Translations under genes and position numbers: made by a program
In this document: in pieces, positions 17,798 through 26,250 of the stretch
Numbering within the stretch: position 1 is the stretch's first letter
Layout of the letters: each line of letters begins with the position of its first letter
Source of the DNA: Shewanella nanhaiensis
GTDB taxonomy: Bacteria; Pseudomonadota; Gammaproteobacteria; Enterobacterales; Shewanellaceae
Direction of reading: 5' to 3'
Length of the DNA: 64,000 nt
Assembly: GCF_019457885.1 (NCBI RefSeq)
Contig: NZ_JAHZST010000003.1
Coordinates: 62,001 to 126,000, forward strand
Notes under the pieces: model-generated
Databases searched by the model: none
The model's input: only the letters and a program-made list of their open reading frames with translations
What the model was told of the DNA's origin: nothing

Positions 17798-17915
17798 GCC
17801 TCCAGCGAGGTATGTGCAGATACTTCTGCGAGACGCTGTGAAGCCATCCATGGCCGCTTTACGGTTTCATCCTTGAAACCGAAACTCGCAGCTGCATCTA
17901 CACCAGCTGATTTTA
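17798..17915 (-). repeat. Dispersed intergenic repeat, copy 1
   Basis: On the minus strand it reads GCGTCTCGCAGAAGTATCTG then CACATACCTCGCTGGAGGC (17798-17836). It is preceded by ATGGATGGCTTCACA and a GGTTTC-AAGGAT-GAAACC hairpin. The core AGAAGTATCTGCACATAC (17810-17827) differs by one base from copy 3 at 53476-53493. Copy 2 lies in the opposite orientation at 19290-19394. Confidence 0.7.
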
Positions 17916-18450
17916 AGCAAGAGTATCTCTTCGATTTTGATTTAATTTTGATTTATTCTGAGTAAATCGCTAACACGTAAAGCTTTGGCTATAGAAAGGC
18001 TAATATAAAAGGCTTTTGCATAGTCTATAAGTTATGCCTGTCCTATCTTTTAGTAATAGCTTTCTTATCGGTTGGGTAAGGTAAGTGTTTCTATTTAGCG
18101 ACAACGTCTTAATTAACCAGTGTTTGGTAATATTACGATGAATAAAAGTATGAACAAACTGACCTTACGAGGTCAAACTAAGATAAATGGAAAATGTACT
18201 GCTTAGTCCATAATATAGAGAAGCTACAAAGTAGTATGCATTAAAGGCAGGTAGCCTTTTTTGCCATCCAAATCAGCTGCGAAAGCCTATAATGGCTCCA
18301 TAAAAGCCACTTAGGCTAACCTAAACTGAAATCTCCGCTAAAAGCCCATTAAAGAATAGAGCCAAGTGAAAAATTGAATAGCCATAGAAACTTCGATACT
18401 GTCCTTATATGGTGCAAAAAATCAATCAAGAACGAGTAATTCTACAGGCT

Positions 18451-18462
18451 CGTTAGGTTTAC
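18451..18462 (+). repeat. Left arm of 12-bp inverted repeat around the orphan gene
   Basis: CGTTAGGTTTAC, the exact reverse complement of 19075-19086. It contains GTTAGGT, which fits the integron core-site consensus GTTRRRY, and lies 10 bases before the GTG start of the gene. Confidence 0.8.
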
Positions 18463-18472
18463 AGGGAGTTTT

Positions 18473-19078
18473 GTGAAAACTTTTATTATTCTAATGCTTT
18501 TTTCTAGCTTTGCTTTTTCAAATGAAACGGAACAAAAGGTGCTTTCTGATTGGCTTACTCATGAATATGGAGAAACACCTGTTAAATTTGAAACCATCCA
18601 TGAAATTAAAACTAAATGGCCATTCTCTGAACATATGGAGAAACTTTATTTTCATAAGTACACAATGACTGATGGAACAAGCAACATTGGAATAACAGGC
18701 CCTGTCACTTTTAGCTTGGCGAGCGTTAATCAAAATCAATACACAAATGAAGAGTTAACTTGGTTATACACAGGTTGGTTTATTGATCTTGGATTAAAGA
18801 GTAAAGGAAACCATGATGAGGCTTTAGAAAGAAAGACTTGCTCTCATTTAACCTCTTTGATACCCAAAGATGACTTTAAAATCGAAGGTTGTATTGGACT
18901 TTTTTATAAAGAATTTAAGCATAGTGCTATAAAAGTTACTTATGAAAAGTCTAATGGATATGCTGTTATTTTTGCATATAATCAAACGTTTGGTGATACA
19001 GCCGATATTAAACTTGATTTTACAAATTTAGCTCCTGTTTTTTATTATTACTTAGGCCGAGAGTACCTTAAAAAGTAA
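18473..19078 (+). CDS. Orphan secreted protein of unknown function, AT-rich
   Basis: A 201-residue protein I do not recognise. The GTG start at 18473 follows CAGGGAG. The N-terminus MKTFIILMLFSSFAFS is a signal peptide with likely cleavage before NETEQ. The mature part is mixed alpha/beta with two cysteines, in KTCSHL and EGCIGLF, that could form a disulfide. Codon use is strikingly A/T-rich compared with maeA and recJ, suggesting transfer. The gene is tightly bracketed by a 12-bp inverted repeat whose right arm overlaps the stop codon, a layout similar to an integron gene cassette, although no complete attC was found. Location is probably periplasmic or extracellular. Confidence 0.75.
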   Translation: MKTFIILMLFSSFAFSNETEQKVLSDWLTHEYGETPVKFETIHEIKTKWPFSEHMEKLYFHKYTMTDGTSNIGITGPVTFSLASVNQNQYTNEELTWLYTGWFIDLGLKSKGNHDEALERKTCSHLTSLIPKDDFKIEGCIGLFYKEFKHSAIKVTYEKSNGYAVIFAYNQTFGDTADIKLDFTNLAPVFYYYLGREYLKK

Positions 19079-19086
19079 ACCTAACG
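19075..19086 (-). repeat. Right arm of 12-bp inverted repeat around the orphan gene
   Basis: GTAAACCTAACG, overlapping the TAA stop of the orphan gene. It contains CCTAAC, resembling the start of an integron attC site, but no matching GTTRRRY end was seen within the next 200 bases. Confidence 0.8.
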
Positions 19087-19565
19087 AATAAAGATAGGCG
19101 GATTTAAACCTGCCCGGCTCTGCTAGTGCCTCGTAAAAATTAGCTGGGCAATCAGCTCCCGCTAAGTAGAGCGCTACCGTATTTCAGATTGCAATACATC
19201 CCCTAATGACCCCATCAGTTTAAGAGCTTTAACTCTAACAAGCTTTTCTCCAAAATCGAAATTTTAATTCGAAGAGATTAACAACTGGTGTGAACGCGGC
19301 AGTGACCTTCGACATCAAGGATGATGTCGCAGAGCGTATAGGGACATATTCATAGCGTGTCACTGAAGTGTTTACACTTAAGCCTGCTGCAGGCAATCAA
19401 CACCAATGAAGCTTTGGTACTCAGCAAACCAACCAAACACCAAACCTGCCCAATGAGCCCAACTCAAAAAGATATTTGAAACTTGCTATCTGGCAAGTCA
19501 TCAACCTTGCTGCAAAAGCAAAGCACTGTTAGCTTGGGGGAATAATTAACAACGGGATTAGATTG
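19079..19565. other. Intergenic region with second dispersed repeat copy
   Basis: 487 bases between the orphan gene and the exported hydrolase. It contains repeat copy 2 and short hairpins such as ACTTGC-TATCTG-GCAAGT near 19480-19500. No gene is supported. Confidence 0.5.
19290..19394 (+). repeat. Dispersed intergenic repeat, copy 2
   Basis: Contains the palindrome GACATCAAGGATGATGTC, then CAGAGCGTATAGGGACATA, then GTGTCACTGAAGTGTTTACA and CTTAAGCCTGCTGCAGGC (19357-19394). This last part aligns along its length with copy 3 (53469-53506). Orientation is opposite to copy 1, so the two face away on either side of the orphan gene. Confidence 0.65.
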
Positions 19566-20504
19566 ATGGGCTTGCAAGGTATACCGCTAATAATAACGAC
19601 CTCTATATTTATGTTCATAAGCTCAACACTTCAAGCTGAAGATAAAAGCCCATACCTGTATATTCTTGGGGTAGCGCAAGATGCGGGATATCCACAGACT
19701 GGTTGTTATGCAGAGCACTGCATGCCGGGGTGGAATGACCTCTCACTCAGACGAGGTGCGGTCTCTCTAGGCCTTATTGATCCCACCTCCAAAAAGAAAT
19801 ATATGTTTGAAGCAACGCCCAATTTTCCAGAACAGTTGTATCAACTGGAAAAAGAAGCACCTAATGAGCAATTTGAGTTAGATGGGGTGTTTATCACTCA
19901 CGCCCATATCGGCCACTACTCTGGACTGATGTTTTTAGGCCGTGAAGCGATGGGCGCTGACAATACCCCCGTTTATGTGATGCCTAAGATGGGGCAGTTT
20001 TTACAAAACAATGGGCCTTGGAACCAGCTGATAAAATATAACAACATTGAATTACAGCCACTTAAAAACAATAGCCCTCAAGCTTTAGGAACGGTAAAGG
20101 TTACCCCTTTTATCGTGCCCCACCGCGATGAGTATTCTGAAACCGTCGGTTATCGAATTGAGGGGCCAAGCAAATCAGCCCTGTTTATTCCCGACATCGA
20201 TAAGTGGTCAGAGTGGGAAACTAGCGTTGTAGATGCGATCAATACCGTTGATTATGCACTGATTGATGCGACCTTTTTTACCGATGGCGAGCTACCGGGC
20301 CGCGATATGTCCAAAATCCCTCACCCTTTTGTCTCAGAAAGCATGGCGCTATTTCAAGCGCTCTCTCCGCAGCAAAAACAGAAGGTATGGTTTATTCACT
20401 TCAACCACTCCAATCCGCTTATTAACCCTGACAGTAAAGAGAGTAAACAGGTCAAGGCTAGCGGCTTTAATATTGCCAAAGAGGGAATACGTCTAGTGCT
20501 TTAA
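19566..20504 (+). CDS. Exported PqqB-like metallo-beta-lactamase-fold hydrolase
   Basis: 312 residues from the ATG at 19566 (a TTG lies one codon earlier). A hydrophobic N-terminus (LIITTSIFMFISS, cleavage near LQA-EDK) marks it as exported. The body matches the PqqB-like branch of the MBL fold: ILGVAQDAGYPQTGC, then FITHAHIGHYSGL, PFIVPHRDEYSETVGY and FIPDIDKW. The usual HxHxDH metal motif is HAHIGH here, so the Asp is Gly; the three histidines, a later His (VPHRDE) and Asp (PDID) remain. No pqq genes are nearby, so a role in PQQ synthesis is not supported and the substrate is unknown. Confidence 0.85.
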   Translation: MGLQGIPLIITTSIFMFISSTLQAEDKSPYLYILGVAQDAGYPQTGCYAEHCMPGWNDLSLRRGAVSLGLIDPTSKKKYMFEATPNFPEQLYQLEKEAPNEQFELDGVFITHAHIGHYSGLMFLGREAMGADNTPVYVMPKMGQFLQNNGPWNQLIKYNNIELQPLKNNSPQALGTVKVTPFIVPHRDEYSETVGYRIEGPSKSALFIPDIDKWSEWETSVVDAINTVDYALIDATFFTDGELPGRDMSKIPHPFVSESMALFQALSPQQKQKVWFIHFNHSNPLINPDSKESKQVKASGFNIAKEGIRLVL

Positions 20505-20530
20505 CTAGGCCCATGATGGTAAGCCTAAAG

Positions 20531-22255
20531 CTACATTGCCTCTATCTGATCTACCATCAATTGCAATGTTTGATTGCCCCTAAACTCGTTAACATCGAGC
20601 TTATACACAACACGAGCATGCTGAATTGTGGCATCGGGCCAAGTGGTCACATCGACGTTAAAGGCGATACCGTCAAGCATAAGCTTGCCACATTCGGTTT
20701 CCAGTACGAGCTTGAGGTGCTTCTCACCCACTATACGCTGCTGTACCACCTTAAAATAACCATCGAACAGCGGCTCAGGAAACTCTTGACCCCATGGGCC
20801 GGCATTCCTTAACTCCCAAGCCATAGGTAAGGTCATCTCATCGGGTGTCAGCTCACCATCGGTGATCATCTCACCGGTTAACTGCTCAGGCTTTAGCAAT
20901 TCTCTCACTCCTTGATCATAAGCCTGTTCAAACTTGTAAAAATCTTTCTCTAACAGGGAGAGGCCGGCAGCCATGGCATGACCACCAAACTTAAGGATCA
21001 TCCCAGGGTGTCTACTATTAATCAGCTCTAACAGATCCCGCATATGCAGACCTTTAATCGAACGTGCAGAACCTTTTATCTCTCCATTACCTGCATCGGC
21101 AAAGGCGATAACGGGTCGATGATACCTGTCCTTAATACGCGAAGCTAAAATGCCTATAACTCCTTGGTGCCAATCCTCCTTAAACAGGGCTATCCCCCAA
21201 GGAATCTCAGCCTCATTAAGCTCTAACTTCTCTAAACTCTTTAAGGCTTCCTGCTGCATATCAGCTTCAAGATCGCGGCGCTCAGCGTTCAGGCCATCTA
21301 ACTCTGACGCCATGCGTCTGGCAGTCATCATGTCATCACATAACAGGGTTTCAACCCCCAATGACATCTCATCGAGTCGGCCCGCCGCATTTAACCTAGG
21401 CCCAACCGCAAAGCCAAAATCAGAGGCCACGATTCTAGATGGGTTACGCTTGGCCACCTCTAACAGCGCAGTGATCCCAGGTCGACATCGTCCTGCGCGA
21501 ACCCTTTGCAACCCAGCTTCCACTAAGATGCGGTTATTGCCATCTAATGCAACCACATCGGCCACTGTGCCTAAGGCTACAATATCCAGTAACTGACCTA
21601 AATTAGGCTCAGCGATCCCCTGATCTTGATACCAGTTACGCGCTCTTAACTCTGCTCTTAACGCCGACATGAGATAAAAAGCAACCCCAACCCCAGCAAT
21701 TGATTTGCTAGCAAAGCTGCAATCTGCTTGATTTGGGTTAACGATAGCATCGGCGTTGGGAATGGTTTTCCCTGGAAGGTGGTGGTCGGTGATAACCACT
21801 TGCATCCCTAGAGATTTCGCCGCTTCAACCCCCTCAATTGAGGAGATGCCATTATCGACGGTGATCAGTAACTCGGCGCCCTTATCCCGCGCAACAGCCA
21901 CGATCTCTGGACTTAGTCCATAACCAAAATCAAATCGATTTGGGATCAGGTAATCGACCCGCGCCGCGCCCATCATCTTAAGTGCAAGTAAACACACACA
22001 AGTGGAGGTTGCACCATCGGCATCAAAATCCCCCATGATCAGGATAGAGCGCTGAGCCATAATGGCATCAGCAATGATCTCAGCCGCACGAGGCAATCCC
22101 ATCATGGTATCGGGACGAAGTAACCGCTTTAAGGCCAGATCACAATCTGCCGCCGTGCTGCCACGACTGGCATATATCTGCTTTAAGAGTGGAGAGAGGG
22201 TTTCGGGAAGGTGAGTATCATCGACTCTAGCGCGGCGAACAATCTTATGGATCAC
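20531..22255 (-). CDS. recJ: RecJ single-stranded-DNA 5'-3' exonuclease
   Basis: 574 residues, the normal size for bacterial RecJ. DHH-family motifs are visible: ILIMGDFDADGATSTC (motif I), ITVDNGISS, VVITDHHLPG (motif III) and later GPRLNAAGRL. The DHHA1 block FGGHAMAAGLSL and the C-terminal OB-fold region are also present. RecJ degrades 5'-ended single strands in mismatch repair and RecF-pathway recombination, using Mn2+ or Mg2+. The start is GTG at 22255. It lies downstream of xerD and dsbC, the same order as in E. coli, but a terminator follows dsbC, so recJ may rely on its own promoter. Confidence 0.96.
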   Translation of the reverse strand: MIHKIVRRARVDDTHLPETLSPLLKQIYASRGSTAADCDLALKRLLRPDTMMGLPRAAEIIADAIMAQRSILIMGDFDADGATSTCVCLLALKMMGAARVDYLIPNRFDFGYGLSPEIVAVARDKGAELLITVDNGISSIEGVEAAKSLGMQVVITDHHLPGKTIPNADAIVNPNQADCSFASKSIAGVGVAFYLMSALRAELRARNWYQDQGIAEPNLGQLLDIVALGTVADVVALDGNNRILVEAGLQRVRAGRCRPGITALLEVAKRNPSRIVASDFGFAVGPRLNAAGRLDEMSLGVETLLCDDMMTARRMASELDGLNAERRDLEADMQQEALKSLEKLELNEAEIPWGIALFKEDWHQGVIGILASRIKDRYHRPVIAFADAGNGEIKGSARSIKGLHMRDLLELINSRHPGMILKFGGHAMAAGLSLLEKDFYKFEQAYDQGVRELLKPEQLTGEMITDGELTPDEMTLPMAWELRNAGPWGQEFPEPLFDGYFKVVQQRIVGEKHLKLVLETECGKLMLDGIAFNVDVTTWPDATIQHARVVYKLDVNEFRGNQTLQLMVDQIEAM

Positions 22256-22345
22256 TTCATTATAGCCTTTTGCATCAAAACAGAGAAGCTCAGCTTATCA
22301 AAGGAGCTCAGTGATGACACATTAAAAAATACGATTGAACTAAAG

Positions 22346-22382
22346 CAAAAAGCCACTAGCATCTAAGATACTACTGGCTTTA
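22346..22382 (-). terminator. Terminator after dsbC
   Basis: On the minus strand AAAGCCAGTAG and CTAGTGGCTTT form a stem around TATCTTAGATG, followed by TTTGC. It lies just downstream of the dsbC stop. Confidence 0.75.
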
Positions 22383-22405
22383 ATACTTTTAGGCCTAGCA
22401 ACTAA

Positions 22406-23134
22406 TTAGTTGGTTTCTTCAAGTACTTTAAGCAGTGCAGCTGGTGGTTGGTAGCCTGGGATCATGCTGCCATCCTCTAGCACAATTGCAGGAGTACCAT
22501 TAACACCAAAGCTTTGGCCTAGGTTGTACTGCTCTGCAATTTTCGCATCACACTTCTCCTGCTTAACGCTCTTACCGCCTTTTGCATCTGTCATCGCTTG
22601 AAGTGGATCGGCAGCGCACCATATTGATTCCATCTCATCGGCATTTGCCGAAGGTACGCCACGGCGAGGGAAAGCGAGATAACGAATAGTAATGCCTAGA
22701 TCGTTATACTCCTCCATCTCATTATGTAACTTACGACAGTAACCACAGGTAGTATCGGTAAACACAGTAACTACATGCTTCTCGTTTTTAGCCTTATAAA
22801 CCAACATATTATCTTCAAGAGGTTTCATCATCTCCAGACGAGGACCCGCCATCGCTGCCTCAGTCAGGTTCTTCATCCCTTTATCGAGATCGTAAAGATT
22901 ACCGTGAAACAGTTTAGAGCCATCTTTGGAGATATAGAGCACACCGCGATCGGTTAATGCTTCATATAAACCAGGGATTGGAGACTCCTGTAGAGAGTGA
23001 ACTTTTACACTTAACGTATCAGCCAGCTTCTCTTTTAAAGCCTTGCTATCATCTGTCGGTGTATTGGGGGCTGCAATCGCCGATTGAGCCAGCAATGCAG
23101 CAAAAACCAGGGTGCATACTCGGGTAAAAATCAT
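22406..23134 (-). CDS. dsbC: DsbC, periplasmic disulfide isomerase
   Basis: 242 residues from the ATG at 23134, chosen because AGGA lies just upstream and the signal peptide MIFTRVCTLVFAALLAQSAIA then begins at residue 1; a frame-extending ATG at 23161 is less likely. The N-terminal dimerisation domain is followed by a thioredoxin fold with the active site TTCGYCRKLH and the cis-proline loop NGTPAIVL. A second cysteine pair (IWCAAD and QEKCDAK) matches DsbC. It rearranges wrong disulfides in the periplasm and is kept reduced by DsbD. It lies between xerD and recJ. Confidence 0.95.
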   Translation of the reverse strand: MIFTRVCTLVFAALLAQSAIAAPNTPTDDSKALKEKLADTLSVKVHSLQESPIPGLYEALTDRGVLYISKDGSKLFHGNLYDLDKGMKNLTEAAMAGPRLEMMKPLEDNMLVYKAKNEKHVVTVFTDTTCGYCRKLHNEMEEYNDLGITIRYLAFPRRGVPSANADEMESIWCAADPLQAMTDAKGGKSVKQEKCDAKIAEQYNLGQSFGVNGTPAIVLEDGSMIPGYQPPAALLKVLEETN

Positions 23135-23323
23135 GGGGTATCCTGTTATTATTTGGGTCATACATGGTCAAAAATAGATAAACTAATGAGTCATGAAAGA
23201 TTAGACCCTAATTAGTCCTGAAAAGTTACAGTTTCAGTAGGATTAAAGCAAATATTAACTGTAACTAGATCCATCAAATCTTGTCTATTGCACGAAAATA
23301 TACCAATTAGTATTAGAGCAACA

Positions 23324-24250
23324 TTAGCCTCTTGGGTGATGCTCGCTATGTAACTGACTCAATCTCGCCTTAGCAACATGGGTATAGATCTGTGTGGTAG
23401 AGAGATCGCTGTGGCCCAAAAGTAACTGCACCACTCGAAGATCAGCCCCATGATTAAGCAGGTGCGTCGCAAACGCATGCCTTAAGGTATGTGGTGAGAG
23501 TTCAGTACTTATTCCCGCCCTCAGCGCATAGTGCTTAATTCGATGCCAGAAGGTTTGCCGCGTCATCATGCTGCCCCGCTTTGACGGAAACAGCACATCA
23601 CTCACCTTCTGCTTAAGCAGCTCACCTCTAGCAGCGACTAAGTAACTCTCTACCTCTGAGATAGCCATCTCACCTAAAGGAACAAGTCGCTCCTTGCCCC
23701 CTTTACCGACCACTCTCACCACTCCCTGACGTAGGCTTATCTGCTCCATGGTCAGGCTCACAAGTTCAGTAACCCGAAGTCCTGTGGCATACAAAAGCTC
23801 AAGCATCGCTTTATCGCGGCACTCTATTGGATCATCCAGATTAGGCTCACTAAGCAGGCTATCCACATCCGCTTCACTCAAAGAATCTGGGAGTTTACGA
23901 GCCAGCTGTGGCGATTTAATCTGGGCAGTGGGGTCTACCTCAATCCGATTTTGCATCACTAAGAAGCCATAGAAACGTCTTAGACTACTGATAAGTCGTG
24001 CGCTACTCGTGCGTGCAAAGCCTTTTTCAAAACGAACATCCAGATAATCCCTAATGGTTCCCTGCGTCGCATCACACAAGGCGATCCCAGACTTGATAAG
24101 GTAATGCTCAAAATGGCAAAGATCGGTACGATAAGCACTCAAAGTATTGCTACTTAGTCCACGGCTGGACCAGAGATCATCAAGAAAGAGCTCAATCAAG
24201 GGGTCGCTCTTATACTGTTCAGGCACGATATTGTTATCAGACTGACTCAA
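23324..24250 (-). CDS. xerD: XerD site-specific tyrosine recombinase
   Basis: 308 residues, with a core-binding domain (LIELFLDDLWSSRGLSSNTLSAY) and a catalytic domain. The catalytic residues Arg in ATGLRVTEL, Lys in VVGKGGKERLVPLG, His-x-x-Arg in LSPHTLRHAFATHLL, His in LLGHSDLSTT and Tyr in IYTHV are all present. With XerC it resolves chromosome dimers at dif. The start is TTG at 24250, preceded by GGAGAGA. Gene order with dsbC and recJ distinguishes it from XerC. Confidence 0.95.
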   Translation of the reverse strand: MSQSDNNIVPEQYKSDPLIELFLDDLWSSRGLSSNTLSAYRTDLCHFEHYLIKSGIALCDATQGTIRDYLDVRFEKGFARTSSARLISSLRRFYGFLVMQNRIEVDPTAQIKSPQLARKLPDSLSEADVDSLLSEPNLDDPIECRDKAMLELLYATGLRVTELVSLTMEQISLRQGVVRVVGKGGKERLVPLGEMAISEVESYLVAARGELLKQKVSDVLFPSKRGSMMTRQTFWHRIKHYALRAGISTELSPHTLRHAFATHLLNHGADLRVVQLLLGHSDLSTTQIYTHVAKARLSQLHSEHHPRG

Positions 24251-24282
24251 GCTATCTCTCCAACATAAAAAACGCAGAAATT

Positions 24283-24317
24283 AATAGGGCGCAGGCATTA
24301 AATGCCTGCGCCCTATT
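24283..24317. terminator. Strong hairpin between brnQ and xerD
   Basis: GGGCGCAGGCAT (24287-24298), loop TAA, ATGCCTGCGCCC (24302-24313): a perfect 12-bp GC-rich stem, extended by AATA/TATT. It follows brnQ on the minus strand. The U tract is poor, so it may also act as an mRNA-stabilising hairpin. Confidence 0.75.
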
Positions 24318-24378
24318 TTATACCCAAACCCTATTTTATCTCAGCTAAAGTTACGTGCCTAACAAAGAGTGTCTATCA

Positions 24379-25728
24379 TCAAGAGTTCAATAGCGGATCG
24401 GCTTTAGGCTTTTTTACCAATAAACAAGCGATTATCGTTAAACCTGTTGGCAATAACCAAGCCATACCCTCACTGTGTAATGGCATGAAATCGACTAAAT
24501 CCATATTAACGCCAGCCGCTTTCAATCCATCAATCACACCAAATACCAGTGCAACACTTAATACTATACGGTGAGAGAACTCAGGCATTGAGAACTTCTC
24601 AGTCAGGAAAGTCACAGCAACCAATGCGATAGCAACAGGATAGATGGTGTAGAGCACTGGAACGCTGATGCTGATCAGCTGAGACAGACCAACATTGGCA
24701 ACCGTTGCGCAGATAAGGCTGATAATAATCACAAATGCGCGGTATGAGAGGCTTGGAATGAGCTCATTAAAGAACTCAGCACACGCTGTCACTAAGCCAA
24801 TCACTGTGGTTAAACAAGCCAGTGTCACCACTGCCGCTAAAAGTATCTTACCAAACTCACCAAACTCACGGTTCACATAGTTAGTAAGAATCACGCCACC
24901 ATTATCGGCGCCAGCAGCAATATCACCGCCCGTTGCGCCCAAGTAGAAAAGTGAAATATAGACAAATGCTAAGCCAGCAGCCGCGATAAAGGCTGCTTGA
25001 ATCAAATATTTAGTTTGAGCCTTGCTATCACTAACCCCTTTTCGGCGCAGAATATCGATAATCAACATACCAAAGATAAGTGAAGCCAGTGTATCCATCG
25101 TATTGTATCCCTCAAGGATACCTTTGGTTAACGGGTTGCTCTGATAATCCCCTACAGCATGGCTAATCTCAGCACCTGGTGTCATAAATACGGAAGCAGC
25201 AAGAGCCACCAGAAGCACTAACATGATTGGCGTAAGAACTTTACCCACACTATCTAACAGTTTACCTGGGTAGAGTGCCAACAGCATGGCGCCACCAAAA
25301 AAGATAACTGAGTAGATAAGCTGAGAGATATTAAGTGTGATTCCCGCCAACATAAAGGTAGCACTGCTGTCGGCTAAGAAAGGTTTAAACCCCATCTCAT
25401 AAGCAACGAGCCCAGCACGAGGGGCGGCAAAAGCTGGACCGATAACGATGTAGATGGCAACAGCGAATACTGTTGCAGCCAGCGGCGGAAGTAACCCCAT
25501 GATCTTACCGTTTGCCTTAGCGACAGCTATCAAGGTGATCAAAGGCAGTGTCACCGCAGTGATGAGGAAACCAAGCATAGCTAGGTTCATATTCTCACCA
25601 GAGAGAAATCCCGCAAGTGGCGGGAAAATTAAGTTTCCTGCACCCAAGAAAAAAGCAAAGGTCATAAAACCTAAGCCCAAGGTATCAGCTATAGTCATTT
25701 GTTTATCTTGCACTTTTTGCCCCATCAT
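24379..25728 (-). CDS. brnQ: BrnQ-type branched-chain amino acid:cation symporter
   Basis: A 449-residue inner-membrane protein with about twelve transmembrane segments. The opening LGLGFMTFAFFLGAGNLIFPPLAGFLSGE, the PRAGLVAYEMG block and TLACLTTVIGLVTACAEFF are typical of the LIVCS family (BrnQ), which imports leucine, isoleucine and valine with Na+ or H+. The start is uncertain: tandem ATGs at 25728 and 25725 or a later one at MTIADTLG would give 449, 448 or 439 residues. It is divergent from trmN and stands alone. Confidence 0.93.
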   Translation of the reverse strand: MMGQKVQDKQMTIADTLGLGFMTFAFFLGAGNLIFPPLAGFLSGENMNLAMLGFLITAVTLPLITLIAVAKANGKIMGLLPPLAATVFAVAIYIVIGPAFAAPRAGLVAYEMGFKPFLADSSATFMLAGITLNISQLIYSVIFFGGAMLLALYPGKLLDSVGKVLTPIMLVLLVALAASVFMTPGAEISHAVGDYQSNPLTKGILEGYNTMDTLASLIFGMLIIDILRRKGVSDSKAQTKYLIQAAFIAAAGLAFVYISLFYLGATGGDIAAGADNGGVILTNYVNREFGEFGKILLAAVVTLACLTTVIGLVTACAEFFNELIPSLSYRAFVIIISLICATVANVGLSQLISISVPVLYTIYPVAIALVAVTFLTEKFSMPEFSHRIVLSVALVFGVIDGLKAAGVNMDLVDFMPLHSEGMAWLLPTGLTIIACLLVKKPKADPLLNS

Positions 25729-26250
25729 TATTTTGTTTTTATCATTCTCAAGCCATCAAGCCGAATATATTTTCAGTGTAAAGTTTAGATTACACAGCTC
25801 CATGGTAAATTCGGCCGATACTTGGCGAGTTATTAAACAGAAGCATAAAACACTAGTGCTAAAATTGTTTAAAACTGGTTTACCTGCCCTTAAATACCGT
25901 ATAAAAACGGCTTAAGGGGGCATACTATTATCAAACTCGTAGAATATTGACAAGGATGCACATCACTTCGGCAATAATTAACACCAAAGAGACAACATAA
26001 TAAAGGCTACAAATTAACAGCCGTTACTTAACCCAAGCATAAACCGCTATCAAAAGACGGAAGAAACAAAAATCCAACATAAAATTGGCTATTTAATCCC
26101 GTAATTTTTTTGTTCTCTATAGCGAATAATTCAATATATAACACTAGCTCACTCATTCAACTCCGACTTATCTCTCCTCTATTGATATTCGCGATATCCA
26201 TTTAGTTAGCGTACAATTCGCGCCAACCTAAACCAGTCAAACTCCCCTCA
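25729..26250. other. Intergenic region between divergent brnQ and trmN
   Basis: 522 AT-rich bases. A perfect TTGACA at 25947-25952 with a weak AATAAT about 20 bases later could be a rightward promoter. No operator, RNA gene or credible ORF was found. Confidence 0.4.

Larger units (their letters stand above)
17610..18472. other. Intergenic region with terminator and dispersed repeat
   Basis: 863 bases after maeA. It holds the maeA terminator, a CCTGAA/TTCAGG palindrome (about 17632-17648), and the repeat copy at 17798-17915. It also holds a tiny ORF (18138-18206, 22 codons, not called as a gene) with the hairpin AAAGGC-AGGTA-GCCTTTTTT at 18243-18262 just after it. No other gene is supported. 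Confidence 0.5.

Noticed and set aside
18138..18206. 22-codon ORF followed by a small hairpin terminator
   Set aside because: Too short, with no ribosome-binding site at good spacing; noted only in the intergenic entry.
19079..19300. Complete integron attC site after the orphan gene
   Set aside because: A CCTAAC start is present but no matching GTTRRRY end or paired L boxes were found within 200 bases.
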